Source: UMGS1994 sp944386155 (lineage in GTDB: Bacteria > Bacillota > Clostridia > TANB77 > CAG-508). From it: a stretch of DNA of 64,000 nt. This document shows, piece by piece, positions 16,170-25,784 of the stretch. Below the pieces are notes generated by a model, which ran no database searches, had not been told where the DNA came from, and worked only from the letters and a program-made list of their open reading frames with translations. Made by a program: the position numbers and the translations under genes. The stretch covers positions 124,001-188,000 of the forward strand of contig OZ006973.1 in assembly GCA_963931085.1 (NCBI GenBank), written 5' to 3'. How positions within the stretch are numbered: position 1 is the first letter of the stretch; each line of letters starts with the position of its first letter.

Positions 16170-18177
16170 ATGAAGAAAATATGGAATAAAATATTGCCCT
16201 GTATATTAATTTTTACAATATTGTTTAATTTTTCATCGGCTAACGTATATGCATCAAGTACATCTAATTCAATGACAGATGAGGGTACGACTAATATAAT
16301 TAATACTATTGCAGGAGTTGGGCTTGGAGTAGTTGATGGAATTGTTGGTGTATTAACAATTTTCTTAAGGGTTATTGTAATAGGAATAATGGCAGCAGTT
16401 CAAGGTGTTTTAACAGCGATTGCATATGCAGACAGTGACGCAGGACTGATACGGTTTCCTAACACCAGACGATATTTTCTTCAATAGAGTAGCTTTAACA
16501 AATATTAACTTTTTCGATTTTAATTGTGGACCATCTTTAAAAGTTATTAGACAAAATGTTGCAGCATGGTATTACACATTAAGAATATTTGCTATAAGTG
16601 CTTTATTAGTTGTTTTATTATACATTGGTATTAGAATGGCTATTTCAACAGTTGCATCTGATCAAGCTAAATATAAAAAGATGATAACAGATTGGCTTGT
16701 TAGTTTCGCATTAGTATTTTTATTACACTATATAATAATATTAGTTTTAAATGTAAATAACGGATTAGTTGAACTATTTAAAGGCATTATGGAAAATATG
16801 TCAAATTATGATCAAGCAATTGGATCGTATGAGGCATTAGCGTCAAGTTTAATAGGAAGAAGCTTTATTGGTGGGGCATCAGTAACTTGGGCAGCAACAA
16901 TATGTTATGCAATATTAGTAGGTATAACAGCAGCGTTTTTATTTTCTTATATTAAGCGTATGCTAGTTGTAGGATTTTTAATAATGATTGCTCCAATAAT
17001 TACTATAACATATTCAATAGATAAAGTTGGAGATGGAAAAGCACAAGCATTAAATTCATGGCTTAGAGAGTTTTTATTAAATGTATTAATTCAACCATTC
17101 CATTGTTTAATATATCTTGTTTTTGCAAGTGCAATAGTTTCATTAATTGCAAACAGTGGATGGAGCTCAATTTCAGGAATGATACTTGCAATTATGTGTA
17201 TGCTATTTATTAAAGAAGCAGAACAAATTGTAAAAGAAATCTTTGGATTCAAACAATCAAATACAATGGCAGATACAGTTGCATCACTTGCTGCCATTAA
17301 GACTATGAGTGATGTTGCTAAAAAAGCAGCTGGAGCAACAAGTGGAAATGGACCTGTTAGTAGAAACTTAAGTAAAGTAGTTCAAAACAATAAGACATTA
17401 AACTCAATCGGTACAAGAGTATCAAATGCACCAGGTATAAAACAAGTAAGGCAAGCTCCTGAAAAAATCAATAATCTTATTGAAAAAGGAAAAACAAGTA
17501 ATAATATTCTTGCAAAAGCAACAGCACATGTTGCAGATACAACAAAGAAATTGTCAAATCCAGCTTTAGGAGCAGCGATTGCTATGACAGCATTTAGTGA
17601 AGGAGCTGAAAGAAATACAGATACAGCATTAAATAGAGGTATTGCAACTTATAGTACAATTTCAGATATTAGAGCAGCAAGAGCTGCTGGTAGAGCAATT
17701 CCAGAAGATGTACAAACTAGTGAAAATAATTTCAAACAATCACTTGAACAATATGCTAAACAATCTCAATTTCAAAACTTCAAAACAGATCAAACACAGT
17801 TTAATAACCTTAAAAATGAAGTTGAACAATTATTACAAAAAAATACGGATTCTATGGAAAGAACAGTTCAATTATTATTACAGAATTATGTTAGAGAAAA
17901 AGGATATGATTTAAATAATACAACTGATGTAAATAATTTAGCAGCTGATATGGATAGATTTAGAACACAAGATTTAAGCACAATGCCACAAGGAACACCT
18001 GAAGAGCAAGCAGCATATAATTTTGCAAAAGCAATACAAGAAAGAGATTTAGCAATAAGAGCTCAAACTTTAGCAGGTACATATAATAAATATGGAATTT
18101 CAGATACAAATGACGCAATAGAAGAGGTATTAACAAGAATACAAGATGATTCTTTTGATGAAGGTCCTAACCCTTAA
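16170..18177 (+). CDS. VirB6-like channel protein 2, joined by a +1 frameshift at CGG
   Basis: Frame one (16170-16487) has a signal peptide and the first helices but stops early. Frame two, open from just after 16446, continues with AAWYYTLRIFAISALLVVLLY and SPIITITYSIDKVGDGKAQ, matching the paralogue upstream. The join is at CGG 16452-16454: skipping its C turns ATA-CGG-TTT into ATA-GGT-TTC and gives a continuous 668-residue protein reading DAGLIGFLTPDD across the junction. Six or more helices are followed by a long Gln/Asn/Lys-rich cytoplasmic tail of about 300 residues. It could also be a pseudogene or carry a sequencing error, but the long second frame is well conserved in codon use and the site matches a second CGG frameshift at 26193. 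Confidence 0.7.
16452..16455 (+). other. Putative CGG(T) +1 recoding site 1
   Basis: In-frame CGG after codon ATA in the VirB6-like gene. The +1 codon is GGT (Gly). No homopolymer run is present that would invite a simple sequencing slip. See the findings for the case that CGG is unassigned. Confidence 0.6.
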
Positions 18178-18199
18178 AATATAAGTTATAGGAGAAGTT

Positions 18200-18805
18200 A
18201 TGAGAAAAAGAAGAAAGAATAGTTTAGAAGAATATAAAACTAATTTAATAATATTGTTTATTGTAATATTGCTTATGACAGTAAATTTGATAATATTGAT
18301 TAAATATCTTTCTGATAATGATAGTAATCAATCTCAAGATACAAAGATAAATATTGCACAAACATCATACAATACAGTTGTGGAAGATATTACATATGAA
18401 GAAGGTCTAGATATGCCAGAACAAGATAGAATGAGAAGATATGCAATAGAATTTATAGATAATTTAGATAATGAAGAATTTGCAGAAGCATATGGAAAAT
18501 TAAATGAAGACTTTAAAAAGAACTTCTTCCCTACTCAAAACGAGTTTGAACAATATGTAAAAGAAAGAATTGGTACAGGAGAATTAACAATAAATTTTAA
18601 AAACATAGAAAGACAAGGAAATGAGAAGACAGGAAATTTATATATTTTATGGGTTGATGTATATGATGTTTTAGGAAATGAGTATGTAGATAAACTTGAA
18701 GAAAATATGACAGAAGAAGAAAAAGAAGATGATTCTGGTAATATGAATATAGTAATTTTGGAAAAAAACTTTGATGATTACGAGTTATCATTTAGTATTA
18801 GATAG
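18200..18805 (+). CDS. Bitopic VirB8-like protein 1
   Basis: 201 residues: basic N-terminus, one membrane helix (about 15-37), then an outer alpha/beta domain containing YAIEFIDNLDNEEFAEAYGK, the kind of helix pair seen at the start of NTF2-like folds such as VirB8 and TcpC. Those proteins bridge the channel and the wall in type IV secretion systems. The assignment rests on topology, size and operon context; sequence identity to VirB8 is not evident. Confidence 0.45.
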   Translation: MRKRRKNSLEEYKTNLIILFIVILLMTVNLIILIKYLSDNDSNQSQDTKINIAQTSYNTVVEDITYEEGLDMPEQDRMRRYAIEFIDNLDNEEFAEAYGKLNEDFKKNFFPTQNEFEQYVKERIGTGELTINFKNIERQGNEKTGNLYILWVDVYDVLGNEYVDKLEENMTEEEKEDDSGNMNIVILEKNFDDYELSFSIR

Positions 18806-18817
18806 GAGGAAGAGTAT

Positions 18818-19759
18818 ATGTTTTTAAAACTAAGATTAAAAATAAGAAATTTCTTCAAAGATCATAAGAGAACTATAATTATAATTTTCTTAGTTTGGTT
18901 ATTAATTTTTGCTATTAATTTCATACTAAGTTTAAGAAAAGAAGAAAAAACATTATCTAGTACTTTTGAGCCAGCTGTATCAATAGTAGATTCAAAAACT
19001 GTACCAGAAAAAGATCATTCTTTAATAACAGATGTTGTAGATAAATATATGAATTATTGTAATAACGGAGAGTATGAAAATGCATATAATATGCTTTCAG
19101 AGAATTGTAAAAATAAAGCTTTTAAAGGAGATATAAAGAAATTTGAAGAATACATAAAATCTATTTTTACACAAAAAAAGAGATATAGTTTACAAAGCTA
19201 TTCAAATTATGATGATAAACATATATATCTTCTAGAAATATTTAATGATTATTTGGCTACAGGACTTACAGGAGAAGAGTTTGCGACTTTCGATGAAAAA
19301 CTTTTAATGGTTAAGGAAGGAGACGAATATAAGCTAAATATAGGAGATTTTATAGATGTAGTTGATTTAAAAAGAGTTGTAGAAGATGATTATTCTAAAA
19401 TAAGAATATTATCAAAAGCAGTATTTTGTGACCATGAAGAATATCTTGTAAAGATAACTAATAAAACAGATTATACTATGGTTATCTCTAGTGTATATGA
19501 AGGAAATGAAGTTATCTTAGATGTTGGAAATGATAAAAGACCAATGACTAATTTAAGTACAGAAATTGTACTTGCACCTGGAGAGACTCAAGAATATACA
19601 CTTAATTTTGATAAATATATAGAAAGTAAGCAAGAAGCACAAGCATTAATCTTTAATAAAATTAGAATATTACAATCTTATACAGGAAATGAAGAAGATG
19701 CTGAAAAAGAGAAAGAAAATGCGATTAAATTATATAGTTTGACAATTCCTCTAGTATAG
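18818..19759 (+). CDS. Bitopic VirB8-like protein 2
   Basis: 313 residues: one membrane helix (about 18-36), then an outer domain beginning VVDKYMNYCNNGEYENAYNM, similar in pattern to the previous protein, and a C-terminal beta-rich domain (about 205-313) of the kind that packs under such folds. Ribosome site AGGAGGAAG. Probably a second periplasm-side scaffold of the same machine. A 10-bp hairpin overlaps its stop codon. Confidence 0.45.
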   Translation: MFLKLRLKIRNFFKDHKRTIIIIFLVWLLIFAINFILSLRKEEKTLSSTFEPAVSIVDSKTVPEKDHSLITDVVDKYMNYCNNGEYENAYNMLSENCKNKAFKGDIKKFEEYIKSIFTQKKRYSLQSYSNYDDKHIYLLEIFNDYLATGLTGEEFATFDEKLLMVKEGDEYKLNIGDFIDVVDLKRVVEDDYSKIRILSKAVFCDHEEYLVKITNKTDYTMVISSVYEGNEVILDVGNDKRPMTNLSTEIVLAPGETQEYTLNFDKYIESKQEAQALIFNKIRILQSYTGNEEDAEKEKENAIKLYSLTIPLV

Positions 19760-19772
19760 TTTTATACTAGAG
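19749..19772 (+). other. Hairpin over the stop codon of VirB8-like protein 2
   Basis: Perfect 10-bp stem CTCTAGTATA / TATACTAGAG with loop GTTT; the stop codon TAG is inside it. There is no T tail, so it is more likely an mRNA processing or stability element than a terminator. Confidence 0.55.
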
Positions 19773-19808
19773 AAATTTGTATAAAGAGATTTTAAGGAGA
19801 AGATTGAT

Positions 19809-20405
19809 ATGGATAGTAAAAAAGTAAGAATTGTACTTATTATTTTAATAATTTTAAATATTATAGCAATGATTACTCTTATAAATTTGATTAACAAAAA
19901 GAATAAAGAAGAAAAACTTGCTGGAAATAATAATGTTCAAAATGAAGTTGAAATGACTAGTGATGGCAAGAAAGTAGAAGGATTAAAAAACGTACAAGCT
20001 TTATATCAAAATTATAAGGGATATATTCCAAAAACAGAAATTGCAGAAAAAATAAAAACACTAGTAGATCAATATTTTCCTATAATCTATAAAGATGTAA
20101 TAGAAAAAAGTACAAATGTAGAAGAATATTATAAAAAATATCAAGCATCTATTAAAAATAGATATGGAATAACAAACGTAAAAGATTTCGAGAAACTAGT
20201 TGGAGAAGTTGGAAAAATAAATTGTAATATCTCAGATTATATTTCTTATGAATTATTAGAAGATTCTTTCAAAACAGACGGAAATTATACAAAAGCTACT
20301 TTAGTATATACATATTCAAATGGACAAAAGATTGAATTAGATATGTATATGTTAAATGAAGAATCAGAAACAGAAGATGAATTTAAATTTATACCAAAGA
20401 GCTAA
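19809..20405 (+). CDS. Bitopic outer-domain protein 3
   Basis: 198 residues: one membrane helix (about 7-29), then an outer domain with ALYQNYKGYIPKTEIAEKI and a region YGITNVKDFEKLVGEV. It is a clear paralogue of the last gene of the operon (24444), which has the corresponding NIGITTQEDFQKIVQAV. The pair brackets the large hydrolase gene, so they may form a complex with it. Function is otherwise unknown; NTF2/VirB8-like folding is a guess. Confidence 0.5.
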   Translation: MDSKKVRIVLIILIILNIIAMITLINLINKKNKEEKLAGNNNVQNEVEMTSDGKKVEGLKNVQALYQNYKGYIPKTEIAEKIKTLVDQYFPIIYKDVIEKSTNVEEYYKKYQASIKNRYGITNVKDFEKLVGEVGKINCNISDYISYELLEDSFKTDGNYTKATLVYTYSNGQKIELDMYMLNEESETEDEFKFIPKS

Positions 20406-20437
20406 AATAATATTTTATAAGAAATGGGGGTGATGAT

Positions 20438-23400
20438 ATGTCAGAAAAAGATAAAGAAAACAAAGTAAATCAAGAAGAAATACCAGATGAAGAAATGGAA
20501 AACGAAGAAGGACAAGATGGGCAAGATGATGGGGGACAAGGTGAAGGTATAGGAGAAGATGTTACTTCAGTATATGATGATGAAGATGAAGCAGGACAAG
20601 ATGACCAAAAGGATGACTCGAGAGATAATAAGAAAGACAAAGATGATAAAGACGACAAAAAAGATGAAGATAATAAAGAAGGCAATGAAGAAAAAGATGG
20701 TCAGGACGATAAAGAGCAAAAAGAAGGAAAAGACGGAGAAAAAGGAGAAAATAATCCTGATTCACAATCTGGAGAAACAGATGTAAATAATAAAGATATG
20801 CCAAATGAGGAAGGCAAGGCAAATGGAGAACAACTGCCAGATGCAGAAAATGACATGTCATTACAAGACCCATCAAAAAATACAGGGGGAAACCTAGGAG
20901 ATACAGGAACATCAGATGTACCAGCAGGTAATGCAGCAGGAGGAACAGAAGGAGCATCAGGAGCAAGCGGAGCAGGAAGTACAGGAGCTGCAGAAACAGC
21001 AGGGGCAGAAGGTGCAGGAAGTTCAGCAAGTGCGGCAGGAGCAGAAGGAGCAGGAAGCGCAGCTAGTGCAGGAAGCACTGCAGGAGGAACGGCTGCAGCA
21101 GAGGGAGCAGGCACAGCAGCTGGAGCAGGAGGAACAGCTGCAGGAGGAAGTGCAGCAGCAGGTGGCACCGCGACAGGAGGTACGGCAGCAGCTGGAGGAA
21201 CCGCAGCCGCAGGAGCAGGTACGGCGGCAGGAGGAGCAGCCGCAGGAGCAGGTACAGCGGCAGGGACAGCAACAGCAGTAGGAGTAGGAGCAGCAGGAAT
21301 AGGAGTATTTGGAATAGTATTATTAGTAATATTATTAATAATTATAATAATAGGAATATTTGGATTTTTAACAGCAATACCAAGTATGACATTAGAGAAA
21401 TTAAAAGAGTTTGCTCAAAGTTTATGGGATGGAATTGAAGGATATGTAGTAGGAACAGATGAAGCAATAGTAAACGATGAGGAACTAATAGATGCAGCAC
21501 AATACTTATATGATATGGGATATGACTTAGAGGGATGTGGATTCGTAGATAACGTAGAATTTGAAAAAGATGAAAATGGAAATTCAACTGGAGTAATAAC
21601 AAAAGTAGAAAGCTCATATTTAACAGCATATTTAGTAGCAGAAAATAGAACATATCTAATAAGTAATGATAATTTTAACCTAAAAGATGTATTTGGAAGT
21701 ATAGTATCAGGAAGGATAACAGATGGACTTTCTAGTTCATGGGGTTCTGGAATGATACATATAGACAATGGAATATGGTCAGATGCAGCTATGGTAGTAA
21801 GAGGTGTACCTGCAATAGGCTGGACATTAGATCAGTTGTCAAAAGTTATAGAAGATGTATCAGTAGATAGAGAGACGAATACATTAAAAATATCAAGAAA
21901 TAATCTAAGCTCAGGATTAGCATTCTGGAATTGGAGAAGAGATAATACATATTATAATTTAGCTGGATGGTCAGGTAGATATGGAAAACCATTTGAATTA
22001 TTAGTAGCTCTGCATTTAGCAACAATGGCACCAGATTTTGCATATGAAATAGCAATGAATGAAGACTTAGATACAAAAGTAAATATAGGATTAAAAAATG
22101 CAACATTTAGTGGAACTGTAAAAGTACAAGCATCAGATGGAACAACATATACAGTAGATCAGTTATCAGAAGCAGGATATTCACAAGATACAATAGATCA
22201 AATAAAAGAATTAGCAAATAATGCAGAAACAATAGAAACAAAAACACCTTATATAAAGACAGTAGAACATCATTGGTTTAGAAATGTATATTTTGATACA
22301 GAAGGAAAATCTGTAGAATATGCAGTAGTAGACGAAGAATCTAAAGAAGATGATGATGCAGACTCTGATTCAGATGAAGAGGATGAAGATTTAAGTGATG
22401 AAGAAAAGGCTGCTAAAGAATATGATGATGAGCCAGAAGACACACAATATATATATGATGAGATAGATGGTCAGAAGGTATTAAGAACAACAAATGGTGC
22501 AATAGATGTGTATGAAACAGCAGATTCAACAGAGACTTTTGAATACACAGGAGATGAAATAGAAGGTTTAAATAGTGGAGATAAAATAATATATCAAGGT
22601 TCTATAGCAAATAGAATTACTCAAAAAGAAGATGGAGTAAGAGGAGTAACAAACCCAACAACAAAAGAACTATTTAAAGGTGAATATTACATATATGATG
22701 GAACAATAGAAAAAGCAGATAATATAAAAGAAGGAAAAGAAGAAAAACAACAAATACAATTTAACGATAATTCATTATCAGCATTTTCAATATTAGAACA
22801 TGAAACATCAATAGACTCACAATTAATATACAGAGATTTAAAAGAATTATTAGTAGAATTAGATTATTTTGATTATTCAGATTTTGAAGAAGATACAGAA
22901 AGACTTTTAGAATGGCCTATTCCAGATTATCAAGATACAGCATGGCCAGAAAGAAAAATGGAAAAACAAGTATTAGAATATGGAACTTTAATTGCAAGTA
23001 AATCTGCGGTAGATGCATTTAGAGAGGAAGAGGCAAAAGAAGCTGCAGAGGGAAATGGCGAGGCGGAAGAAGAACCTGAAGAGGAAGAAGAAACAGAAGA
23101 TTCTTTAGCAGAAAATCCTGATTCAGTAGATGGTTTTATAATGATAGGTGACTCATGGACAGTAGGAATGCAAAGTGCAGCATCAGGTGCAGGAGTTACA
23201 ACTATATGCGAGTCAGGAGCTTCAGCTAATACTTGGGTTGGAAGATTTTCAGAAATAAGTGGAAAAAATCCAAAAGGAGTTATAGTATTTTTAGGAATAA
23301 ATGATACAGCAGGAAGTTCAAGTTCTTCCGGAATGGAGCAGTTGCTTGGAAAAATTAAGGGAGAATATTCATCTGTTCCAATATATGTTGTAAAAGTACC

Positions 23401-24433
23401 ACATATGGGTAAAAACCCAGATAATGGTTTAAATGTAGATGAATGGAATGGAAGAATTGATTCATTTAATAGTTCAGTTCAGTCTTATTGTTCTTCAAAT
23501 GGAATAAAATATATAGATGCATCAAGTGTAATTGTAGGAAGTGATGGATATTTAAAATCAGAATATGCTTCAGGAGGATATCATTTAACAGGATCAGGTT
23601 ATGCAGCTTTCTTTAGTGAAATCCAAAAACAAGTAGCAGAGGGTGGAGATGAAGAAGAGACAGTAGGATTTGAACCGGGACTTGATGTTGTAGCAATGGC
23701 TGATTGTAAGGTTATTGAAGAAGTTAATCTAATTGAAGCAGGTCATGGATTTAAATTTGAACTAACAGGAGATACTATGCTTAAAGGATATCACCTAATA
23801 ATTGCAGGATGTGATTTTAATATCAGTGTAGGTGATGAACTTAAAATGAAAGACGTTATAGGAACAACAAATGAAAATAGTATATGTTTAGTATTAATCG
23901 ACTTAGAAAAAGCAAATGTTGAAAATATAGAAGAATATATAAGAGTTCCAAGAAAGAGCACAAAACTTGCAGGAGATACACCTGAAGAAAAAGTTTGGAT
24001 TGCTCTAAAAGCCGAAGGATATTCTGATGAAGCAGTAGCAGGAGTTATGGGAAATATTTATGGTGAATCTGGATTTAACTCAGGAGCAGTAGAAGGCGGA
24101 AGTGGAATAGGATTTGGACTTTGTCAGTGGTCTTTCGGAAGAAGAGATCAATTAGAAGCGTTTGCAGCATCAAGAGGTGTCGATCCATCAGATGTAGATT
24201 TACAAATAGAGTTCTTAATAGCAGAGTTAAGACCGGAAGGAGGAGCTGACGGTTTTGCAACATATCAGTTTGCTGGATTTGAAAATTATAGAACAACATG
24301 GATGACATCTACAAGTATTGAAGAGACTACAACAGCATTCTGTGCTGGATTTGAAAGACCAGGAGTTCCAAGAAACCAGGTAAGAATAGATGCTGCTAAA
24401 AAATATTATGAACAATATGCAGGTGCATATTAG
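20438..24433 (+). CDS. Giant membrane-anchored wall hydrolase (SGNH domain plus phage-tail-lysozyme domain)
   Basis: 1331 residues. Residues 1 to about 150 are a very acidic Asp/Glu/Lys/Gly stretch; about 155-285 are almost pure Ala/Gly/Thr; one membrane helix lies at about 287-312. The outer part has an unknown domain (about 330-800), an SGNH/GDSL hydrolase domain (about 900-1070; GDSW, LGIND, GYHLTGSGY, where the usual Asp three before His is Gly), a beta domain resembling M23 peptidases but without their metal ligands (about 1085-1170), and a C-terminal phage-tail-lysozyme domain (about 1190-1331; GNIYGESGFNS, GFGLCQWSFGRR). It should cleave, and perhaps deacetylate, peptidoglycan to let the secretion channel through: a VirB1/TcpG-like role. 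Confidence 0.75.
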   Translation: MSEKDKENKVNQEEIPDEEMENEEGQDGQDDGGQGEGIGEDVTSVYDDEDEAGQDDQKDDSRDNKKDKDDKDDKKDEDNKEGNEEKDGQDDKEQKEGKDGEKGENNPDSQSGETDVNNKDMPNEEGKANGEQLPDAENDMSLQDPSKNTGGNLGDTGTSDVPAGNAAGGTEGASGASGAGSTGAAETAGAEGAGSSASAAGAEGAGSAASAGSTAGGTAAAEGAGTAAGAGGTAAGGSAAAGGTATGGTAAAGGTAAAGAGTAAGGAAAGAGTAAGTATAVGVGAAGIGVFGIVLLVILLIIIIIGIFGFLTAIPSMTLEKLKEFAQSLWDGIEGYVVGTDEAIVNDEELIDAAQYLYDMGYDLEGCGFVDNVEFEKDENGNSTGVITKVESSYLTAYLVAENRTYLISNDNFNLKDVFGSIVSGRITDGLSSSWGSGMIHIDNGIWSDAAMVVRGVPAIGWTLDQLSKVIEDVSVDRETNTLKISRNNLSSGLAFWNWRRDNTYYNLAGWSGRYGKPFELLVALHLATMAPDFAYEIAMNEDLDTKVNIGLKNATFSGTVKVQASDGTTYTVDQLSEAGYSQDTIDQIKELANNAETIETKTPYIKTVEHHWFRNVYFDTEGKSVEYAVVDEESKEDDDADSDSDEEDEDLSDEEKAAKEYDDEPEDTQYIYDEIDGQKVLRTTNGAIDVYETADSTETFEYTGDEIEGLNSGDKIIYQGSIANRITQKEDGVRGVTNPTTKELFKGEYYIYDGTIEKADNIKEGKEEKQQIQFNDNSLSAFSILEHETSIDSQLIYRDLKELLVELDYFDYSDFEEDTERLLEWPIPDYQDTAWPERKMEKQVLEYGTLIASKSAVDAFREEEAKEAAEGNGEAEEEPEEEEETEDSLAENPDSVDGFIMIGDSWTVGMQSAASGAGVTTICESGASANTWVGRFSEISGKNPKGVIVFLGINDTAGSSSSSGMEQLLGKIKGEYSSVPIYVVKVPHMGKNPDNGLNVDEWNGRIDSFNSSVQSYCSSNGIKYIDASSVIVGSDGYLKSEYASGGYHLTGSGYAAFFSEIQKQVAEGGDEEETVGFEPGLDVVAMADCKVIEEVNLIEAGHGFKFELTGDTMLKGYHLIIAGCDFNISVGDELKMKDVIGTTNENSICLVLIDLEKANVENIEEYIRVPRKSTKLAGDTPEEKVWIALKAEGYSDEAVAGVMGNIYGESGFNSGAVEGGSGIGFGLCQWSFGRRDQLEAFAASRGVDPSDVDLQIEFLIAELRPEGGADGFATYQFAGFENYRTTWMTSTSIEETTTAFCAGFERPGVPRNQVRIDAAKKYYEQYAGAY

Positions 24434-24443
24434 AAAAGAGTGA

Positions 24444-25070
24444 ATGTATATGAAAAGAAAACAAAAGAAAGATATTAATATTCCTATAATAGCATTATTA
24501 GCACTTTTGCTAATAATGCTTATTATAGTAACTGCGATAACTTTGATTCTTAATAATTTTAAAGGTACAGACACGAGTAATGAGAAAAATAATATTGTAA
24601 GCAATTCTCAAGAAAGACCAAAAGAATATGTTAGATTAGATACTGTATATCCAATGGAATTTGATAAATTTTTAAATTTATATTCTGGAAATGTGCCAAA
24701 AGAATATATACTAGAAAAAATAACAAATTTCGTATATTATTTTATGGATAATAAAGATAGTATAGATAATGTTACAGATAATAATATTTCTGAATTTTAT
24801 AACAATAATAAACAGACTTTAAATAATATTGGAATAACAACACAAGAGGACTTTCAAAAAATAGTACAGGCTGTAAAAGAAATTAATACTAAAAGTTTAG
24901 AGCTTAGCTATGCACAAATTAAAACAGATACTTTAATTAATTCAAATGGAGTTACAACAGCAGAATTTGAATTAAAATATACTTATTATGATCCAATTAA
25001 TTTAGAAATTAAGATAAATAATAATTATGAAGAAGGAAAAAATCTAGTAAGTTTTTCTTGTTATGAATAA
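24444..25070 (+). CDS. Bitopic outer-domain protein 4 (paralogue of protein 3)
   Basis: 208 residues: a Lys/Arg-rich start, one membrane helix (about 11-33), then an outer domain parallel to that of the 19809 gene (VPKEYILEKITNFVYYFMDN, GITTQEDFQKIVQAVKEIN). It starts ten bases after the hydrolase stop and ends the operon before a strong terminator. Its role is unknown; the duplication either side of the hydrolase suggests a structural partner of it. Confidence 0.5.
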   Translation: MYMKRKQKKDINIPIIALLALLLIMLIIVTAITLILNNFKGTDTSNEKNNIVSNSQERPKEYVRLDTVYPMEFDKFLNLYSGNVPKEYILEKITNFVYYFMDNKDSIDNVTDNNISEFYNNNKQTLNNIGITTQEDFQKIVQAVKEINTKSLELSYAQIKTDTLINSNGVTTAEFELKYTYYDPINLEIKINNNYEEGKNLVSFSCYE

Positions 25071-25104
25071 TATAGTAAAATTAAAATATTAGTAAATTAA
25101 AAAT

Positions 25105-25138
25105 AAAAATCCTCTACCTAAAATAGAGGATTTTTATT
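25105..25138 (+). terminator. Terminator of the secretion operon
   Basis: 12-bp stem AAAAATCCTCTA / TAGAGGATTTTT (25105-25116, 25124-25135) with T-rich tail. Confidence 0.85.
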
Positions 25139-25151
25139 TATTTGGTTATTT

Positions 25152-25466
25152 GTGATTTATTATCTTATTTGTAATAACCATCTAATCATATTAAAATTGG
25201 AGGCGACAGTCAATTACATTAAATTAAAAAATATATTATTAAAATATTATAAAAATACAAGGGTTTGCGTTGAAGTAAGAGGAATTTTAGATACTAGGAT
25301 ATTTATAGAAAAAAGTCGAATAACAATAAATAAACACAAATTGATTATTTCAAATGAAAATACAGACTTTACTATTGATTTTCTATGTATGAAAAAAATT
25401 AAACTTAAAGAGAAATATCGAATTGAAATGGTTTATACGGATTTTACAGTTATTTTAGAACTTTAA
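25152..25466 (+). CDS. Family-A small protein 1 (start uncertain)
   Basis: The frame runs from GTG 25152 through the att copy to 25466. The GGAGG of the att copy (25199-25203) looks like a ribosome site, but no ATG/GTG/TTG follows at a normal distance; ATT 25218 would be the only candidate. The protein (about 85 residues from the att site) has alternating beta strands and ends KYRIEMVYTDFTVILEL, the same pattern as the genes at 25477 and 30285. Function unknown. The oddly placed start suggests that recombination at att replaced the original 5' end. Confidence 0.45.
   Translation: MIYYLICNNHLIILKLEATVNYIKLKNILLKYYKNTRVCVEVRGILDTRIFIEKSRITINKHKLIISNENTDFTIDFLCMKKIKLKEKYRIEMVYTDFTVILEL
25197..25208 (+). 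repeat. att-like copy of the tRNA-Cys 3' end, far left
   Basis: TTGGAGGCGACA, identical to 32934-32945, where it is the 3' end of tRNA-Cys with its CCA on the minus strand. The four preceding A residues also match. An 8-bp inverted repeat TGGTTATT / AATAACCA (25143-25180) lies just to its left. Confidence 0.6.
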
Positions 25467-25476
25467 GGAGGTAAAT

Positions 25477-25740
25477 TTGAAAGATTTAATAAAATTAGAA
25501 AAAGAATTAAAAGAAAATTTTTTAAATAATAATATATTTATTGAACTTAATGGAGATATAACATATCGTCTAAAAATTGAAAATACAAAATTTTTATTAA
25601 ATAGATTAGGTTTAATATTATCAGATAATAAGGAAAATCAATTTAGCATATGTTTTGATGAGGTGGGAAACATAGACATAGAAGAAAAATATATTGAAAT
25701 ATTTTTCAATTATGACGAAACCATAAAAATTTTTACATAA
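25477..25740 (+). CDS. Family-A small protein 2
   Basis: 87 residues from TTG 25477 with AAGGAGG upstream. It reads as short beta strands (IFIELNGDITYRLKI, LSDNKENQFSICFDEVGNI) ending KYIEIFFNYDETIKIF, parallel to the preceding gene and to the island 2 copy. No membrane segment or known motif. It lies 10 bases after family-A protein 1, so both are in one operon, followed by a terminator shared with the repressor gene. Confidence 0.55.
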   Translation: MKDLIKLEKELKENFLNNNIFIELNGDITYRLKIENTKFLLNRLGLILSDNKENQFSICFDEVGNIDIEEKYIEIFFNYDETIKIFT

Positions 25741-25745
25741 AAAAT

Positions 25746-25784
25746 AAAGACTATTTACAATAATAATTTGTAGATAGTCTTTTA
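25746..25784. terminator. Bidirectional terminator between family-A genes and Xre gene
   Basis: 15-bp stem with one G-U pair (25746-25760 with 25768-25782) and T/A-rich flanks on both sides. Confidence 0.75.

Noticed and set aside
16452..16454. CGG reassigned to another amino acid without a frameshift
   Set aside because: Reading CGG as any single amino acid leaves both genes stopping within 11 and 2 codons; only a +1 skip restores the homologous continuation.
16446..16460. Simple sequencing or assembly slip as the cause of the frameshift
   Set aside because: Cannot be excluded from one sequence, but there is no homopolymer at either junction and both fall on the only in-frame CGG codons, so it is not the preferred explanation.
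20562..21272. Long antisense frames rich in Leu or Ala/Pro
   Set aside because: Shadows of the low-complexity acidic and Ala/Gly-rich coding region of the hydrolase gene.
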